From Gammaproteobacteria bacterium (GTDB lineage Bacteria > Pseudomonadota > Gammaproteobacteria > Natronospirales > REEB76): a stretch of 64,000 nt of DNA. The notes beneath the pieces were generated by a model. That model worked only from the letters and a program-made list of their open reading frames with translations, was not told where the DNA came from and ran no database searches. The stretch is taken from positions 97,122 to 161,121 of the forward strand of contig DATEHU010000011.1 in assembly GCA_035279405.1 (NCBI GenBank), in the 5' to 3' direction. Below, in pieces: positions 33,675 to 41,873 of the stretch. The translations under genes were made by a program, and so were the position numbers. The first letter of the stretch is position 1, and each line of letters begins with the position of its first letter.

Positions 33675-34910
33675 ATGCCGCTTTCTTCCTGCCCGCTTTG
33701 GTGGCCCCGGGCCCTGATCCTGGTGGACATGAATGCTTTTTTTGCATCCATCGAGCAGCTGGATTTCCCCGGCCTGCGCGCCCGGCCGGTGGCCGTCACC
33801 AATGGACTCAAGGGGACCTGCATCATCACCTCCAGCTACGAAGCCCGGCAATATGGCGTCAAGACCGGCATGCACATCAAAGAAGGCCGGCGGCTCTGCC
33901 CGGAGCTTATCCAGCGTCCGGCCCGGCCTACGCGCTACGCCGCGCTGTCCGCCGCGATCATGGCGGCGCTGGAAGCGGTAACCCCGGACATCGAGGTGTT
34001 CAGCGTGGACGAAGCCTTTCTGGACGTGACCGACTGCCAGGCGCTCGGCACCCCGGTGGCCCTGGCCGCCAAGGCGCGACGCATTGTTTTTGAAACCTCC
34101 GGTTTGCTGTGCAGCATCGGCGTATCCGGCGATAAAACCACGGCCAAGTATGGGGCGAAGCTCCACAAGCCCAACGGGTTTACCGTGATTCCGCCTTGGG
34201 AGGCGCGCGAGCGATTGCACGCGGTGCCGATGACCGAGCTTTGTGGCATCAAGCAGGGCATCGGCAACTATCTATCAGCACGAGGTGTTCACACTTGCGG
34301 AGACATGCAACGGCTCCCCATCAGCGAACTCGGCCGGCGCTTCGGCAATCCCGGCCGGCGGATCTGGCTCATGGCCCAAGGCCTGGATCCCGACCCGATA
34401 CACAAGGATGTCCCGCCCCCGAAACAGGTGAGTGCCGGCAAGGTCACTCCACCCGCGACCCGAGACCGCGCACTGCTCACCGCCTTCCTGCAGCACATGG
34501 CTGAGCTCGTGACCTACCGGCTGCGGCATAACCAGCTTGAAGCCAAGACCTTCTGGATCGGCTTGCTTACGGACAACGGCTGGATCGAGGCCACGTATCG
34601 TGCTCCGGTTGCCATGGCGGACGGGGGGATGCTGAATCGCTTCTGCCGGGATCATCTCAAAACCCATTGGCACAGCCAGGGTGTGCATCAGGTCATGGTC
34701 AACGCGCGCGATCCCCAGCCGATCGCACTGCAACAGGATCTGTTCACGGTATGGCCCGAGAAGCGCCGGCGGTTCAATGCCGTCATGGACCGCATCAACG
34801 ATAAATACGGCCAGTTCACCCTCATGCCGGCCCCGCTGCTGCATCGCAGCAGCATGCCGGATGTGATTTCGCCTGCCTGGAAACCGACCGGGCACCGCCG
34901 GACGATCTGA
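33675..34910 (+). CDS. Y-family translesion DNA polymerase (UmuC/DinB type)
   Basis: A 411-residue error-prone polymerase for damaged templates. The palm carries Asp18 in ILVDMNAFFASIEQ and the catalytic pair in VFSVDEAFLD near 112. Fingers have YEARQYGVKTGM. The helix-hairpin-helix region is LCGIKQGIGNYLSARGVHTCGDM, and the little-finger domain is followed by the beta-clamp-binding peptide QQDLF. It has a LexA box just upstream. No umuD-like gene is adjacent. The next gene starts two bases after its stop, so both are one SOS transcript. The start at 33675 is taken because the box lies immediately before it; ATG 33729 would cut into the palm. Confidence 0.92.
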   Translation: MPLSSCPLWWPRALILVDMNAFFASIEQLDFPGLRARPVAVTNGLKGTCIITSSYEARQYGVKTGMHIKEGRRLCPELIQRPARPTRYAALSAAIMAALEAVTPDIEVFSVDEAFLDVTDCQALGTPVALAAKARRIVFETSGLLCSIGVSGDKTTAKYGAKLHKPNGFTVIPPWEARERLHAVPMTELCGIKQGIGNYLSARGVHTCGDMQRLPISELGRRFGNPGRRIWLMAQGLDPDPIHKDVPPPKQVSAGKVTPPATRDRALLTAFLQHMAELVTYRLRHNQLEAKTFWIGLLTDNGWIEATYRAPVAMADGGMLNRFCRDHLKTHWHSQGVHQVMVNARDPQPIALQQDLFTVWPEKRRRFNAVMDRINDKYGQFTLMPAPLLHRSSMPDVISPAWKPTGHRRTI

Positions 34911-34912
34911 GC

Positions 34913-35329
34913 ATGTGCGAGGGCGTGTACTTCACGGTCAACGGACGGGAGAGCCGGTTCTACTTTCAAAATCCGGGCGCGGCGTTGCCGGTGCGCAATA
35001 AACGCACCGGCGCGCTGGAGCTTGTTCCCTGGGGCCGCCGGCCCAAACAAACCGGCACCCTGCCGCTCGGCGGCAGTGTCCGGGTGGAACTGATCCGCGC
35101 CGGGCGCTGGGATAAATTCTTTCCGAAGTCGGTACTGATTGCCGCCCGGGCGTTTGGGTTGCGGGATTTCGAGGGGCAGCTGCGCTGGTACGACCTGGTG
35201 CCGGGCCAGTGGTTGCACGGCGCCTATCTGTGCGAAGGCACGGAACAGCGGGTTTACATCCTCACCCTTGAACCGGATCTGCCCGAGGTGCCGCATCCGC
35301 TTTGGCCCAAGGTCATCAGCCATACCTGA
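34913..35329 (+). CDS. Small Cys2 protein coupled to the polymerase, possibly SRAP-like
   Basis: A 138-residue protein beginning MCEGVYFTVNG. It contains LPVRNKRTGALELVPWGRR, VRVELIRAGRWDKFFPKSVL and YLCEGTEQRVYILTLEP. The cysteine at position 2 and the 'PVR.......L.PWG' run recall SRAP proteins, which use Cys2 as their DNA-linking residue after Met removal. The Asn, Glu and His blocks of SRAP are not recognisable. It starts two bases after the polymerase stop and so should be SOS-induced with it. Role unknown; binding damaged DNA or the polymerase is a guess from context. Confidence 0.72.
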   Translation: MCEGVYFTVNGRESRFYFQNPGAALPVRNKRTGALELVPWGRRPKQTGTLPLGGSVRVELIRAGRWDKFFPKSVLIAARAFGLRDFEGQLRWYDLVPGQWLHGAYLCEGTEQRVYILTLEPDLPEVPHPLWPKVISHT

Positions 35330-35685
35330 AACCAGTTGGAAGCGCCCTGACGCCGATAACATCACGCTTCCAGCACGCACCGTGTGACCTTCATCCGCAC
35401 GAGTACCGCGCTTGTGCAGGCACTAGTCAGCACTTTCTCTCCGGCTTGCGATTGTCGCAGTAAAAATCTCAGGCTGCCTTGTGGATGACTAGCGCCGACC
35501 CAGCAAAAATTGCATGTGCGGTAAAACTCGCAAAACAGGCGGGTCGATTTGGAGGGAATCAACAGAAGAAGTGCAAATTGAAGCGTAGGGCACGCATTTT
35601 GCGGGAGGCCGCTGCCGACCTTTAGCGCAACTAGAGAGCAGAACTTTTTTGGCTGAAAGCAGATATGCTCAAGGACCGCACACAA
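35330..35685. other. Intergenic region with no supported feature
   Basis: A 356-base stretch between the SOS transcript and the convergent glutathione-transferase gene. A minus-strand frame fills most of it but has cysteine-rich composition without family resemblance, and I do not call it. Confidence 0.5.
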
Positions 35686-36339
35686 TCAGCGAGCTAGTAG
35701 ATTGCCGCTGTTGACCGCCAACTGAGCGGCGAAGGCCCGTTTGTAGGCGGGCCGCGCTTCGCCGCGGGCGACGTATACGGCAAGGTTCTGATATTCGTCC
35801 AGGATGCCCGACGCCCTCAACCTGAGCAGCACTGAAACCATCATCAGGTCGCCCGCACTGAACGCACCCTCGAGCCAGTCGGCATCGCCCAGGCGCTTCG
35901 ATAGCTGTCCCAGCGGATCGCGGACGCGATCTTGGACCAGCGGCAGGCGCGCCTCATACCAGGACTTGTCACGCTCCAGAAGCTTGGCATTTGCCAATTC
36001 AAGGATGGGGGGCTCGATCGTGTTAAGCGCCGTAAACATCCAGACGATCGCGCGCGCCCGGGCATTGGCATCCTTCGGCATCAAACCCGCATAGCGCTCG
36101 GCGATATGGAGCACAATCGCCCCTGTTTCGAATAGGACGAGATCACCCTCTTCATAAGTCGGAATTTTGCCGAACGGATGCAGCGCGCGGTGCGCGGGTT
36201 CCTTCATCGCACGGAAAGAGACAAGGCGGACCTCGTAGGGTTGACCTACTTCTTCAAGCGCCCAGCGTACGCGAGTATCACGTGCCAATCCCTTACCGCC
36301 ATCGGGTGAGCGTTCAAAGGCGGTGATGATGATGGTCAT
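35686..36339 (-). CDS. Glutathione S-transferase family protein
   Basis: A 217-residue cytosolic-type GST. The N-terminal thioredoxin-like domain contains MTIIITAFERSPDGGKGLARDTRVRWALEEVGQPYEV, the cis-proline block HPFGKIPTYEEGDLVLFETGAIVLHIAERY, and the Glu-Thr pair that binds glutathione. The C-terminal helical domain has LEGAFSAGDLMMVSVLLRLR with the usual capping motif. Such proteins conjugate glutathione to electrophiles or reduce disulfides. ATG 36339 is chosen; the upstream 52 codons do not resemble a GST. It seems an independent cargo gene. Confidence 0.9.
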   Translation of the reverse strand: MTIIITAFERSPDGGKGLARDTRVRWALEEVGQPYEVRLVSFRAMKEPAHRALHPFGKIPTYEEGDLVLFETGAIVLHIAERYAGLMPKDANARARAIVWMFTALNTIEPPILELANAKLLERDKSWYEARLPLVQDRVRDPLGQLSKRLGDADWLEGAFSAGDLMMVSVLLRLRASGILDEYQNLAVYVARGEARPAYKRAFAAQLAVNSGNLLAR

Positions 36340-36555
36340 CTTGAGGTACTTCCTTGCGAAAATAATCGGTTGTGGGATTGGCAAGCTGACCGACTGGATT
36401 GCCTTCTCAGGACCGCTTCTGGCCGCATTCTGCACTCCAATACGTGCTTTGTTGATTACACTTCGTGGCCAGTTGTTCTCGACCCATAGCTGCACTTCAT
36501 ATGTCGCCCTAATAACCGTCGTTTTAATGGCAATTCGGGTAGGTGAAGTCCAAGG

Positions 36556-37113
36556 CTATTTCCCAAAATGTACTGAAGAACAGAAATCCTCAAAAATAGA
36601 TACGTATTGCTTGTAATCATTTGGGTCTGCTGTCATAGCGCACTGATAAATAACCCCGTCATGTGCAAAATCGATTTCGTAATAGACTTCTGGACCGGGC
36701 CCATCAAACACCGGGCTCAACACGCCGTATTCTATAGCTCGACCACCGTCTACTGATATCTCACGAGGGCTAACAAGCGTCGTTGCGAGAAGCACTGGGG
36801 TGAGCCTCTTGTGCATGTATTGGTCCAGCGTTTTCGCGTTATATGCTTCCGCTGGTGGCAATTGTCCTATCCACAATTGCGGGTTATTTCCTACATGTTC
36901 GGCGTCCCATTTTGGTAACCTGAAATGCATCTCCGGCCGAGGTGGATATACGCTAATTTCATTTTCGCCCATTTCCTTAAAGCCTTTGGGTGAGCGAAAA
37001 GTTAAGGGTGTACCGGGAAGCTTTACCACTACGCCTTGTGTCGAGGCGCCAGCATTGGGATGGCAGGCCGCCATGAAGAATCCCAAACACGACGGGAGAA
37101 GTATTCGAAGCAT
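36556..37113 (-). CDS. Putative lipoprotein of unknown function
   Basis: A 185-residue secreted protein. The signal MLRILLPSCLGFFMAAC ends in a lipobox-like MAAC, so Cys17 would be lipidated. The mature protein is soluble, with two later cysteines in VIYQCAMTADPND and IFEDFCSSVHF that may pair. I recognise no family. ATG 37113 is chosen because it opens the signal peptide directly; ATG 37140 would add nine residues. It lies 216 bases upstream of the GST gene on the same strand. Confidence 0.7.
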   Translation of the reverse strand: MLRILLPSCLGFFMAACHPNAGASTQGVVVKLPGTPLTFRSPKGFKEMGENEISVYPPRPEMHFRLPKWDAEHVGNNPQLWIGQLPPAEAYNAKTLDQYMHKRLTPVLLATTLVSPREISVDGGRAIEYGVLSPVFDGPGPEVYYEIDFAHDGVIYQCAMTADPNDYKQYVSIFEDFCSSVHFGK

Positions 37114-37195
37114 CACTCCATTTCGCTCGAGATTTACCATGAATGTCCTTTTTATACTTGTGCAGAACTGAGCCCAAGAGAGGCTAGTCTCAAAG

Positions 37196-37337
37196 TCCGC
37201 TATTGGCCGGTTGCGGCACCTCGTCTGGCAACAATTTTAATCTATACCGACCGATCAAGGTCGTGCTGGATGATGGCAGGTTTTGACCAGTACCAAAAGT
37301 GCTTTCCCTTCCGCAATTAGCGGCGGTTTCCACCGGA
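37196..37337. repeat. 142-bp direct repeat, left copy
   Basis: Matches 41582-41723 at a constant offset of 4386 with no net gaps and about 16 mismatches by eye. It begins with GCTATTGGCC, contains ACCTCGTCTGGCAACAATTT and TATACCGACCGATCAAG, and ends CGGCGGTTT-CACCGGA. It precedes the plus-strand gene at 37684. Confidence 0.9.
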
Positions 37338-37683
37338 CAACACAAGGTGTCGGTGCGAGCCTCTGACGCGGACCGGTCATACCGTCACAATAAGTCCTGC
37401 CCGACTCCACCAAGCCACGCGGATCCACCCTCCGCGTGACCTAAACCACATCTCGGAGATCAAAATCCTGCAGTTTTCGTATGAATACTCGTATCAAACG
37501 ATATCAAAACCCATTCAACGGCATATGAGTGGCCATTCAACGGGATAGCAACGGGATATCAACCGGGATATCAGAATTCCCGTCCGGTCGCTCGCCGGGA
37601 TGCGCCGAAATGCAGCCCCAGTTGAATTCCTTCCCTCCTTGACCGAGGATTTGCAAATCCCGGGCATTGCGGTACCACGACTC
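37338..37683. other. Region between left direct repeat and next gene
   Basis: No gene is supported. Around 37500-37570 several copies of 'ATTCAACGG' and 'GGATATCA'-like words occur (GATATCAAAACCCATTCAACGG, then repeats of GGGATATCA, in overlapping form), possibly protein-binding sites or a degenerate iteron-like cluster. Confidence 0.4.
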
Positions 37684-38418
37684 ATGGCGAAGACAAGCCC
37701 TCCTCCAGCCGGTGGCAGCCCCGGTCTCGCGAGCTTTTATGTCCTGAGCGTCTGGGAGATCGCACACCGCTGGCATAACACCGACCCGAATGGCACGGAC
37801 CCTGAAGCCCTGCCGCTGCCGATCCAGGACACGCTGCGCTCGCTCTGCCTTGCGCTTTGTATGCAGGAGACTCCCGCTTCGGATAAATGGGGAACCGATT
37901 TCGGGATCACCGCGGATGGACCGAAGTATGACGAGTGGCTCGCGCAGGTGAACGCGGCCGAGCAGGCCCGTGGCTATCGCGCAGCGGTCGAGGATCACAC
38001 CCGCGAGCACCGGGAAGCCGTTGCCGGACTTGAGAACTGCGCCGAGGAACGTCACTTTGACAAGGCAAAGCTTGAGTCCGTCTTCATCTCGGCTTTGGGA
38101 ATCCAGCGCTACTGCGAGCTTGCAGGCCTGCGGCTTCCGGAGTTCTGGTTTCCGGACGGGGATCCCGAGCACACCGCTCCGCCGCGACGCGAGCAGATCG
38201 ACAAAGCCGCCTGCCAGGCTGTGGCGCTCACGCTTTGGGATCATGACCCCAAGCTCACGATCGCGGACATGATCCAGCACGACGCCATCCTCAATCATGG
38301 CAACGGCGCACGCTACACGGAGAAGACCCGCAGGAACTGGCTGAGCGAGGTGGATCCGCGAAGCCCAAAGCAAAAGACCGGGCGGCCAAGAAATCCCCCG
38401 CGCGAAAACCCGCCGTGA
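37684..38418 (+). CDS. Island-associated hypothetical protein
   Basis: A 244-residue soluble protein. The middle has ALGIQRYCELAGLRLPEFWFPDGDP. The C-terminal part, AACQAVALTLWDHDPKLTIADMIQHDAI then TRRNWLSEVDPRSPKQKTGRPR, resembles hypothetical proteins on integrative elements of Proteobacteria ('C.A.A..LW..DP..TI.DM...'), with a basic tail suited to nucleic-acid contact. Function unknown. ATG 37684 is one option; the frame is open to 37600. A long frame exists on the opposite strand, but its composition is not protein-like. It comes right after the left direct repeat. Confidence 0.65.
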   Translation: MAKTSPPPAGGSPGLASFYVLSVWEIAHRWHNTDPNGTDPEALPLPIQDTLRSLCLALCMQETPASDKWGTDFGITADGPKYDEWLAQVNAAEQARGYRAAVEDHTREHREAVAGLENCAEERHFDKAKLESVFISALGIQRYCELAGLRLPEFWFPDGDPEHTAPPRREQIDKAACQAVALTLWDHDPKLTIADMIQHDAILNHGNGARYTEKTRRNWLSEVDPRSPKQKTGRPRNPPRENPP

Positions 38419-38783
38419 GCTTGGCGGCAAAGAGAGCCTTGCGGCCCGCACGGCGCGTATTACGGACGAACTCCGCCACCGATTATGCTATGAAAACCGC
38501 CAGGCATTACGATGGTAAAACTACTGCGACCAGTTACGCTCTAAAAGCGTCGCGCCTCCAGTGGTAAATCGTCGCATCGGGGTACGCTTGGCGAAATGCA
38601 GCTTCCGACCCTTAGCGGAACTTCATACTGATCCTAATTACTATTAGCCACTTGGCTGCGAAAGCGTGCGCAGTCCTACACTAGTTATCCAGACTCCACT
38701 TACCATGGAAGTTACATCGCCACTGGATCAGCTTGTTGGAGGCCCTCCAACTGGGTCAGAACCGCTCTTCTTCGTATCGTAAT
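38419..38783. other. Intergenic region with no supported feature
   Basis: A 365-base gap between convergent genes. I see short A+T-rich words but no gene, strong hairpin or repeat. Confidence 0.5.
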
Positions 38784-39794
38784 TCATGAAGCAGATCCAC
38801 GATATTTGGCTTGCGGTACGAGTGTCATATACCTAACCAATGCTTCCTTCGCACTGAAGGATTGGTCGTCCCAAAAACACTTGTACCTTGCTATATATTC
38901 GTCGGGCGAACCGGCTACAAAATATTCAAATACTCGCAGTAGGTCAGGATACAGATGAAAAACGTCGTCCACCATAATCGGCGGTGACACGGCTGCTTCG
39001 CCGCGCGCAACCGGATGGAGACATCTAATTCGATCGGTATAGTAATCACCGAAATACTGATTCCCTGGTAGTTCTACCTTGTAGAGCTCTTGAAACCGTT
39101 TCACCACGTCAGAATTTCCTGGATTGCGATTGCCTTTAGAGCGCAGCTCATCCAAGAACAATTCAAAAGTTGCCGCCATCGCTACATAGAGTTCTAGCGC
39201 CGCAGAATCCATAAACTCCATGTGACCCATGAGCATGCGCGCCTTGATCATGTGATAGAGACCACGAAGCAAGACCACGTTCTTAAGATCAAATTTGGCA
39301 TATAGAAAGTTCGTATATTCGGTGAATTCCTTTTCGCTAAACTCACTAGACTTGAAATCCCAACTAGAGCTATCTGCGGATCGAGCGCTATCGAGAGCAG
39401 TTCGTACCCTGTTATATGGAGTAGTATTCAGAAAGGAATTAATCCAAAACATCACATCCACATTCTTCAGCAGCATCCCTTCGGGCAGGTTCAGTTTGAG
39501 CGGATATTTCGCAGGATAAAAACTGAATTGTCCGTAGTCCGGTGGCCACGCAATTGACATAGCTGTAATAAATGCGACTTCGGGAGGAAAGACGTTCTGC
39601 ACTTCCCAGCCGTAGTTATCGTACGCGTCTTCCTCTGGAGGCACAGTTATCAGAATTGGGCCGATAGGAGATGCGGGCTCGAATCGAGCTGACTCAAAAC
39701 GTACACTGCAATTTGGAATCTGTCCGGGAAACAGACAACGGCGGATTACCACTTCAGGACCCATCAGCGGAGGAAAATCAATCACAATTTCCAC
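38784..39794 (-). CDS. Unknown protein with HEPN-like C-terminus (third gene of cassette)
   Basis: A 336-residue soluble protein. Residues 1-110 are beta-type and proline-rich. Residues about 160-320 are helical, with YHMIKARMLMGHMEFMDSAALELYVAMAATFELFLDEL, then YFGDYYTDRIRCLHPVARGE and DDVFHLYPDLLRVFEYFVAG. The run R255-IRCL-H260 fits the RX4-6H catalytic motif of HEPN RNases, and the form 'Y..RI..LHP..R' recurs in HEPN-like proteins. If real, it would be the toxic RNase of the cassette. A GTG at 39794 is the apparent start (GTG 39785 is an alternative), 44 bases after the preceding gene. No assigned family. Confidence 0.72.
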   Translation of the reverse strand: MEIVIDFPPLMGPEVVIRRCLFPGQIPNCSVRFESARFEPASPIGPILITVPPEEDAYDNYGWEVQNVFPPEVAFITAMSIAWPPDYGQFSFYPAKYPLKLNLPEGMLLKNVDVMFWINSFLNTTPYNRVRTALDSARSADSSSWDFKSSEFSEKEFTEYTNFLYAKFDLKNVVLLRGLYHMIKARMLMGHMEFMDSAALELYVAMAATFELFLDELRSKGNRNPGNSDVVKRFQELYKVELPGNQYFGDYYTDRIRCLHPVARGEAAVSPPIMVDDVFHLYPDLLRVFEYFVAGSPDEYIARYKCFWDDQSFSAKEALVRYMTLVPQAKYRGSAS

Positions 39795-39838
39795 TCCTCT
39801 TCAGTGAACCTCGACTCACTCACCAAAATTGCACGTAC

Positions 39839-41092
39839 TCACATTTCAAGCGGCCCTAGTCCTCTACCAGGAGCGCGACGAGCACGATCGGAAAACCTAA
39901 TTCCGGCCAATTTCGTATTCTGATCGATAACGTAGTCATGATTGAACGACAGAATCTCAATCCTGTCGTCATACACAATGTGTAATTGATTTTCATAGTG
40001 CTTCGATCGCACAAAAAAACGCCAATTGATTGGCTCACCAGCCAAGGTAATTGATTGCCCCGCGCTAGTAATTACTATAATCGCATGCTCTAGTTCTGCT
40101 ACTATCCCAAATAATGCGCTAGATGCAGATATCAGGTCGCCCTTCCAATGCGCAAAATCAATTGTTCCTAGCGAAGCTATTTTCTCCTCATTGCGACTAG
40201 CTTTTGCCCAGGGGTTGTAGCGTGCAACGCTGATACCGCCATCTGACGCCTGGCAGATTTTGTCTTTTACGCCCCAAGCGTATCCTGAGCTGCCAAATAT
40301 TCGATCCGAATTTACTACTTTCTTTTTCCGACGCTGATCTGTTACTGGTGTTGCGGAAGAGTATTGCTGATAATCATAGCCGGTTGATTCATCTATATAA
40401 CCATCGGAGAAATCCGCCAGAAATCCACCAACATCACTTGAGCCAAAAATACTAAAATAATTCCAGTTACACTCGTTACAAACTAATTTGGACAATCGCC
40501 TCGGTGCGACGTCATTGCCATCGATAACATTTTCACTACGCAGAGCATACTCATAAAGACCTTCGCTGCCGGAGGCCATTGCCAACGACCCATACGATGC
40601 TGACAAACCCAAGACTGGCCCATCCCACATCCGATCTGGTCGGCGGCCGATTGGATTGGAGTTGTGCTTGTTACATGGCGCAGCCATAAGACCACTAGAG
40701 GATCCCACATAAATGTTGTCAGTATAAATATCAATATCGGAATGCGGGAAGTAAAACTTGTTGTCCATTTCCTTTATTAAATGATTCTTGATCGCGTCCT
40801 TAGACAGCTCAAAAGTACTCTGGGCCAATAAGTCGAATCTATTGCTGATGATCTCCCTGATTTCTGCATCGCTTGTTAAAGGTGTCAACTCCGCGCCATA
40901 GAGATAGTCACTTCTGAGAAAAGCACAAATAAACGGTAATTTGAGTAACGAGTCGTTTAATCGGAAGTCACTAATTAATGTATCCCAACGTATTGTTTCG
41001 ATACTGCCGTTTCTCGTAAATAGATGCAGCCGCCCTTTATATAAAAAGGAATCCCAATATTCACCAGTAATGGTCAGCTTTAAAGGGCGCAT
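39839..41092 (-). CDS. Unknown beta-rich (propeller-like) protein (second gene of cassette)
   Basis: A 417-residue soluble protein with many short beta strands and turns. It opens LKLTITGEYWDSFLYKGRLHLFTRNGSIETIRWD, later has GLSASYGSLAMASGSEGLYEYAL, YAWGVKDKICQASDGGISVARYN, and closes FVRSKHYENQLHIVYDDRIEILSF. The 'strand-turn-strand with display of a value' style suggests a beta-propeller sensor or scaffold. No signal peptide, membrane segment or catalytic motif is visible. The start ATG 41092 has GAGG six bases upstream and overlaps the first cassette gene by 13 bases. Base composition is clearly A+T-richer than the chromosome. Confidence 0.75.
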   Translation of the reverse strand: MRPLKLTITGEYWDSFLYKGRLHLFTRNGSIETIRWDTLISDFRLNDSLLKLPFICAFLRSDYLYGAELTPLTSDAEIREIISNRFDLLAQSTFELSKDAIKNHLIKEMDNKFYFPHSDIDIYTDNIYVGSSSGLMAAPCNKHNSNPIGRRPDRMWDGPVLGLSASYGSLAMASGSEGLYEYALRSENVIDGNDVAPRRLSKLVCNECNWNYFSIFGSSDVGGFLADFSDGYIDESTGYDYQQYSSATPVTDQRRKKKVVNSDRIFGSSGYAWGVKDKICQASDGGISVARYNPWAKASRNEEKIASLGTIDFAHWKGDLISASSALFGIVAELEHAIIVITSAGQSITLAGEPINWRFFVRSKHYENQLHIVYDDRIEILSFNHDYVIDQNTKLAGIRFSDRARRAPGRGLGPLEM

Positions 41093-41469
41093 TTCTTGCC
41101 TCGACTAATCTTTCTAACTGCAGCAGGCCGACACACCCCAGCCGCAAGCCACCTTTGTAGCACTTCGGCCTTTGGGATGTCCTGTGAGTTCACGCAATAA
41201 TCCGCCGGATAGCCATGCCAATTATCATTTCTGTTTCGATTTGCTACAAATTTAGCAATGAACAGCGCTCTCATGTTGCCAACACTTGTGCCAAGTTGCG
41301 CAGGCGACCCCCCAGGTAGATGCAGCCCCCAACCCCATAAATCTACAAACCAATTTTGAGCAGTCGCATGGTTAAACGATGCTAGTTCGTCAGCCAGAGA
41401 GACCACCCATTGAGACTTATTGGGAGTCCCATTCCTGTGTTGTTGGTTGTGTGTGTATGGCACGCACAT
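41080..41469 (-). CDS. Small unknown protein with WHGYP motif (first gene of cassette)
   Basis: A 129-residue protein opening the three-gene cassette. It has WVVSLADELASFNHATAQNW, a Gly-rich centre (LWGWGLHLPGG), then FVANRNRNDNWHGYPADYCV and the end PKAEVLQRWLAAGVCRPAAVRKISRGKKC. The WHGYPADY block and the ending 'VL..W...G......V.KI..GK.C' look like a conserved domain of unassigned role. ATG 41469 has AGAGG touching it; GTG 41463, two codons on, would have better spacing. The 13-base overlap with the next gene shows translational coupling. Confidence 0.7.
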   Translation of the reverse strand: MCVPYTHNQQHRNGTPNKSQWVVSLADELASFNHATAQNWFVDLWGWGLHLPGGSPAQLGTSVGNMRALFIAKFVANRNRNDNWHGYPADYCVNSQDIPKAEVLQRWLAAGVCRPAAVRKISRGKKCAL

Positions 41470-41873
41470 CCTCTTTGTAGTTCTCTAATCTAAATATTCC
41501 GAGCTTGAAGTACTTCCAAATTGCTTTAGTCGGCTTGACGTCTGCCCTTAATTTCGGTCCATTCTAGTCTTCGCACGAACTTCTGCTATTGGCCAGTTGC
41601 GGCACCTCGTCTGGCAACAATTTTAGTCTATACCGACCGATCAAGATCGGGCTTGGTGGGGGTGGGTTTTGATCAGAACCAATAGTGCTTTCCCTTCCGC
41701 AATTAACGGCGGTTTTCACCGGAATACGTCGGCGAACCACCGGCTCCCCACACACGATCCGCATGCTCTGAATTGATCCCCTGGAAAGGTCCTTTCCGCG
41801 CTCGGCGGGAATTTTTTTCTTCCTGTCCCGCCCCTACGCTTGACTCCACGACAGTCACTTGAGATTGGCAGCC
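41470..41873. other. Region between cassette and integrase module
   Basis: 404 bases with no supported gene. It holds the cassette promoter side and the right direct repeat (41582-41723), followed by about 150 bases leading to the HTH gene. Confidence 0.5.
41582..41723. repeat. 142-bp direct repeat, right copy
   Basis: Partner of 37196-37337, about 89% identical by eye and in the same orientation. It precedes the HTH/integrase module as the left copy precedes the gene at 37684. Confidence 0.9.

Noticed and set aside
35362..35685. A 107-codon minus-strand frame upstream of the GST gene region
   Set aside because: Cys/Leu-rich composition, no ribosome site or homology visible.
37537..38451. 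A 304-codon minus-strand frame opposite the gene at 37684
   Set aside because: The plus-strand product has normal protein composition and resembles island-associated hypotheticals; the minus frame does not.
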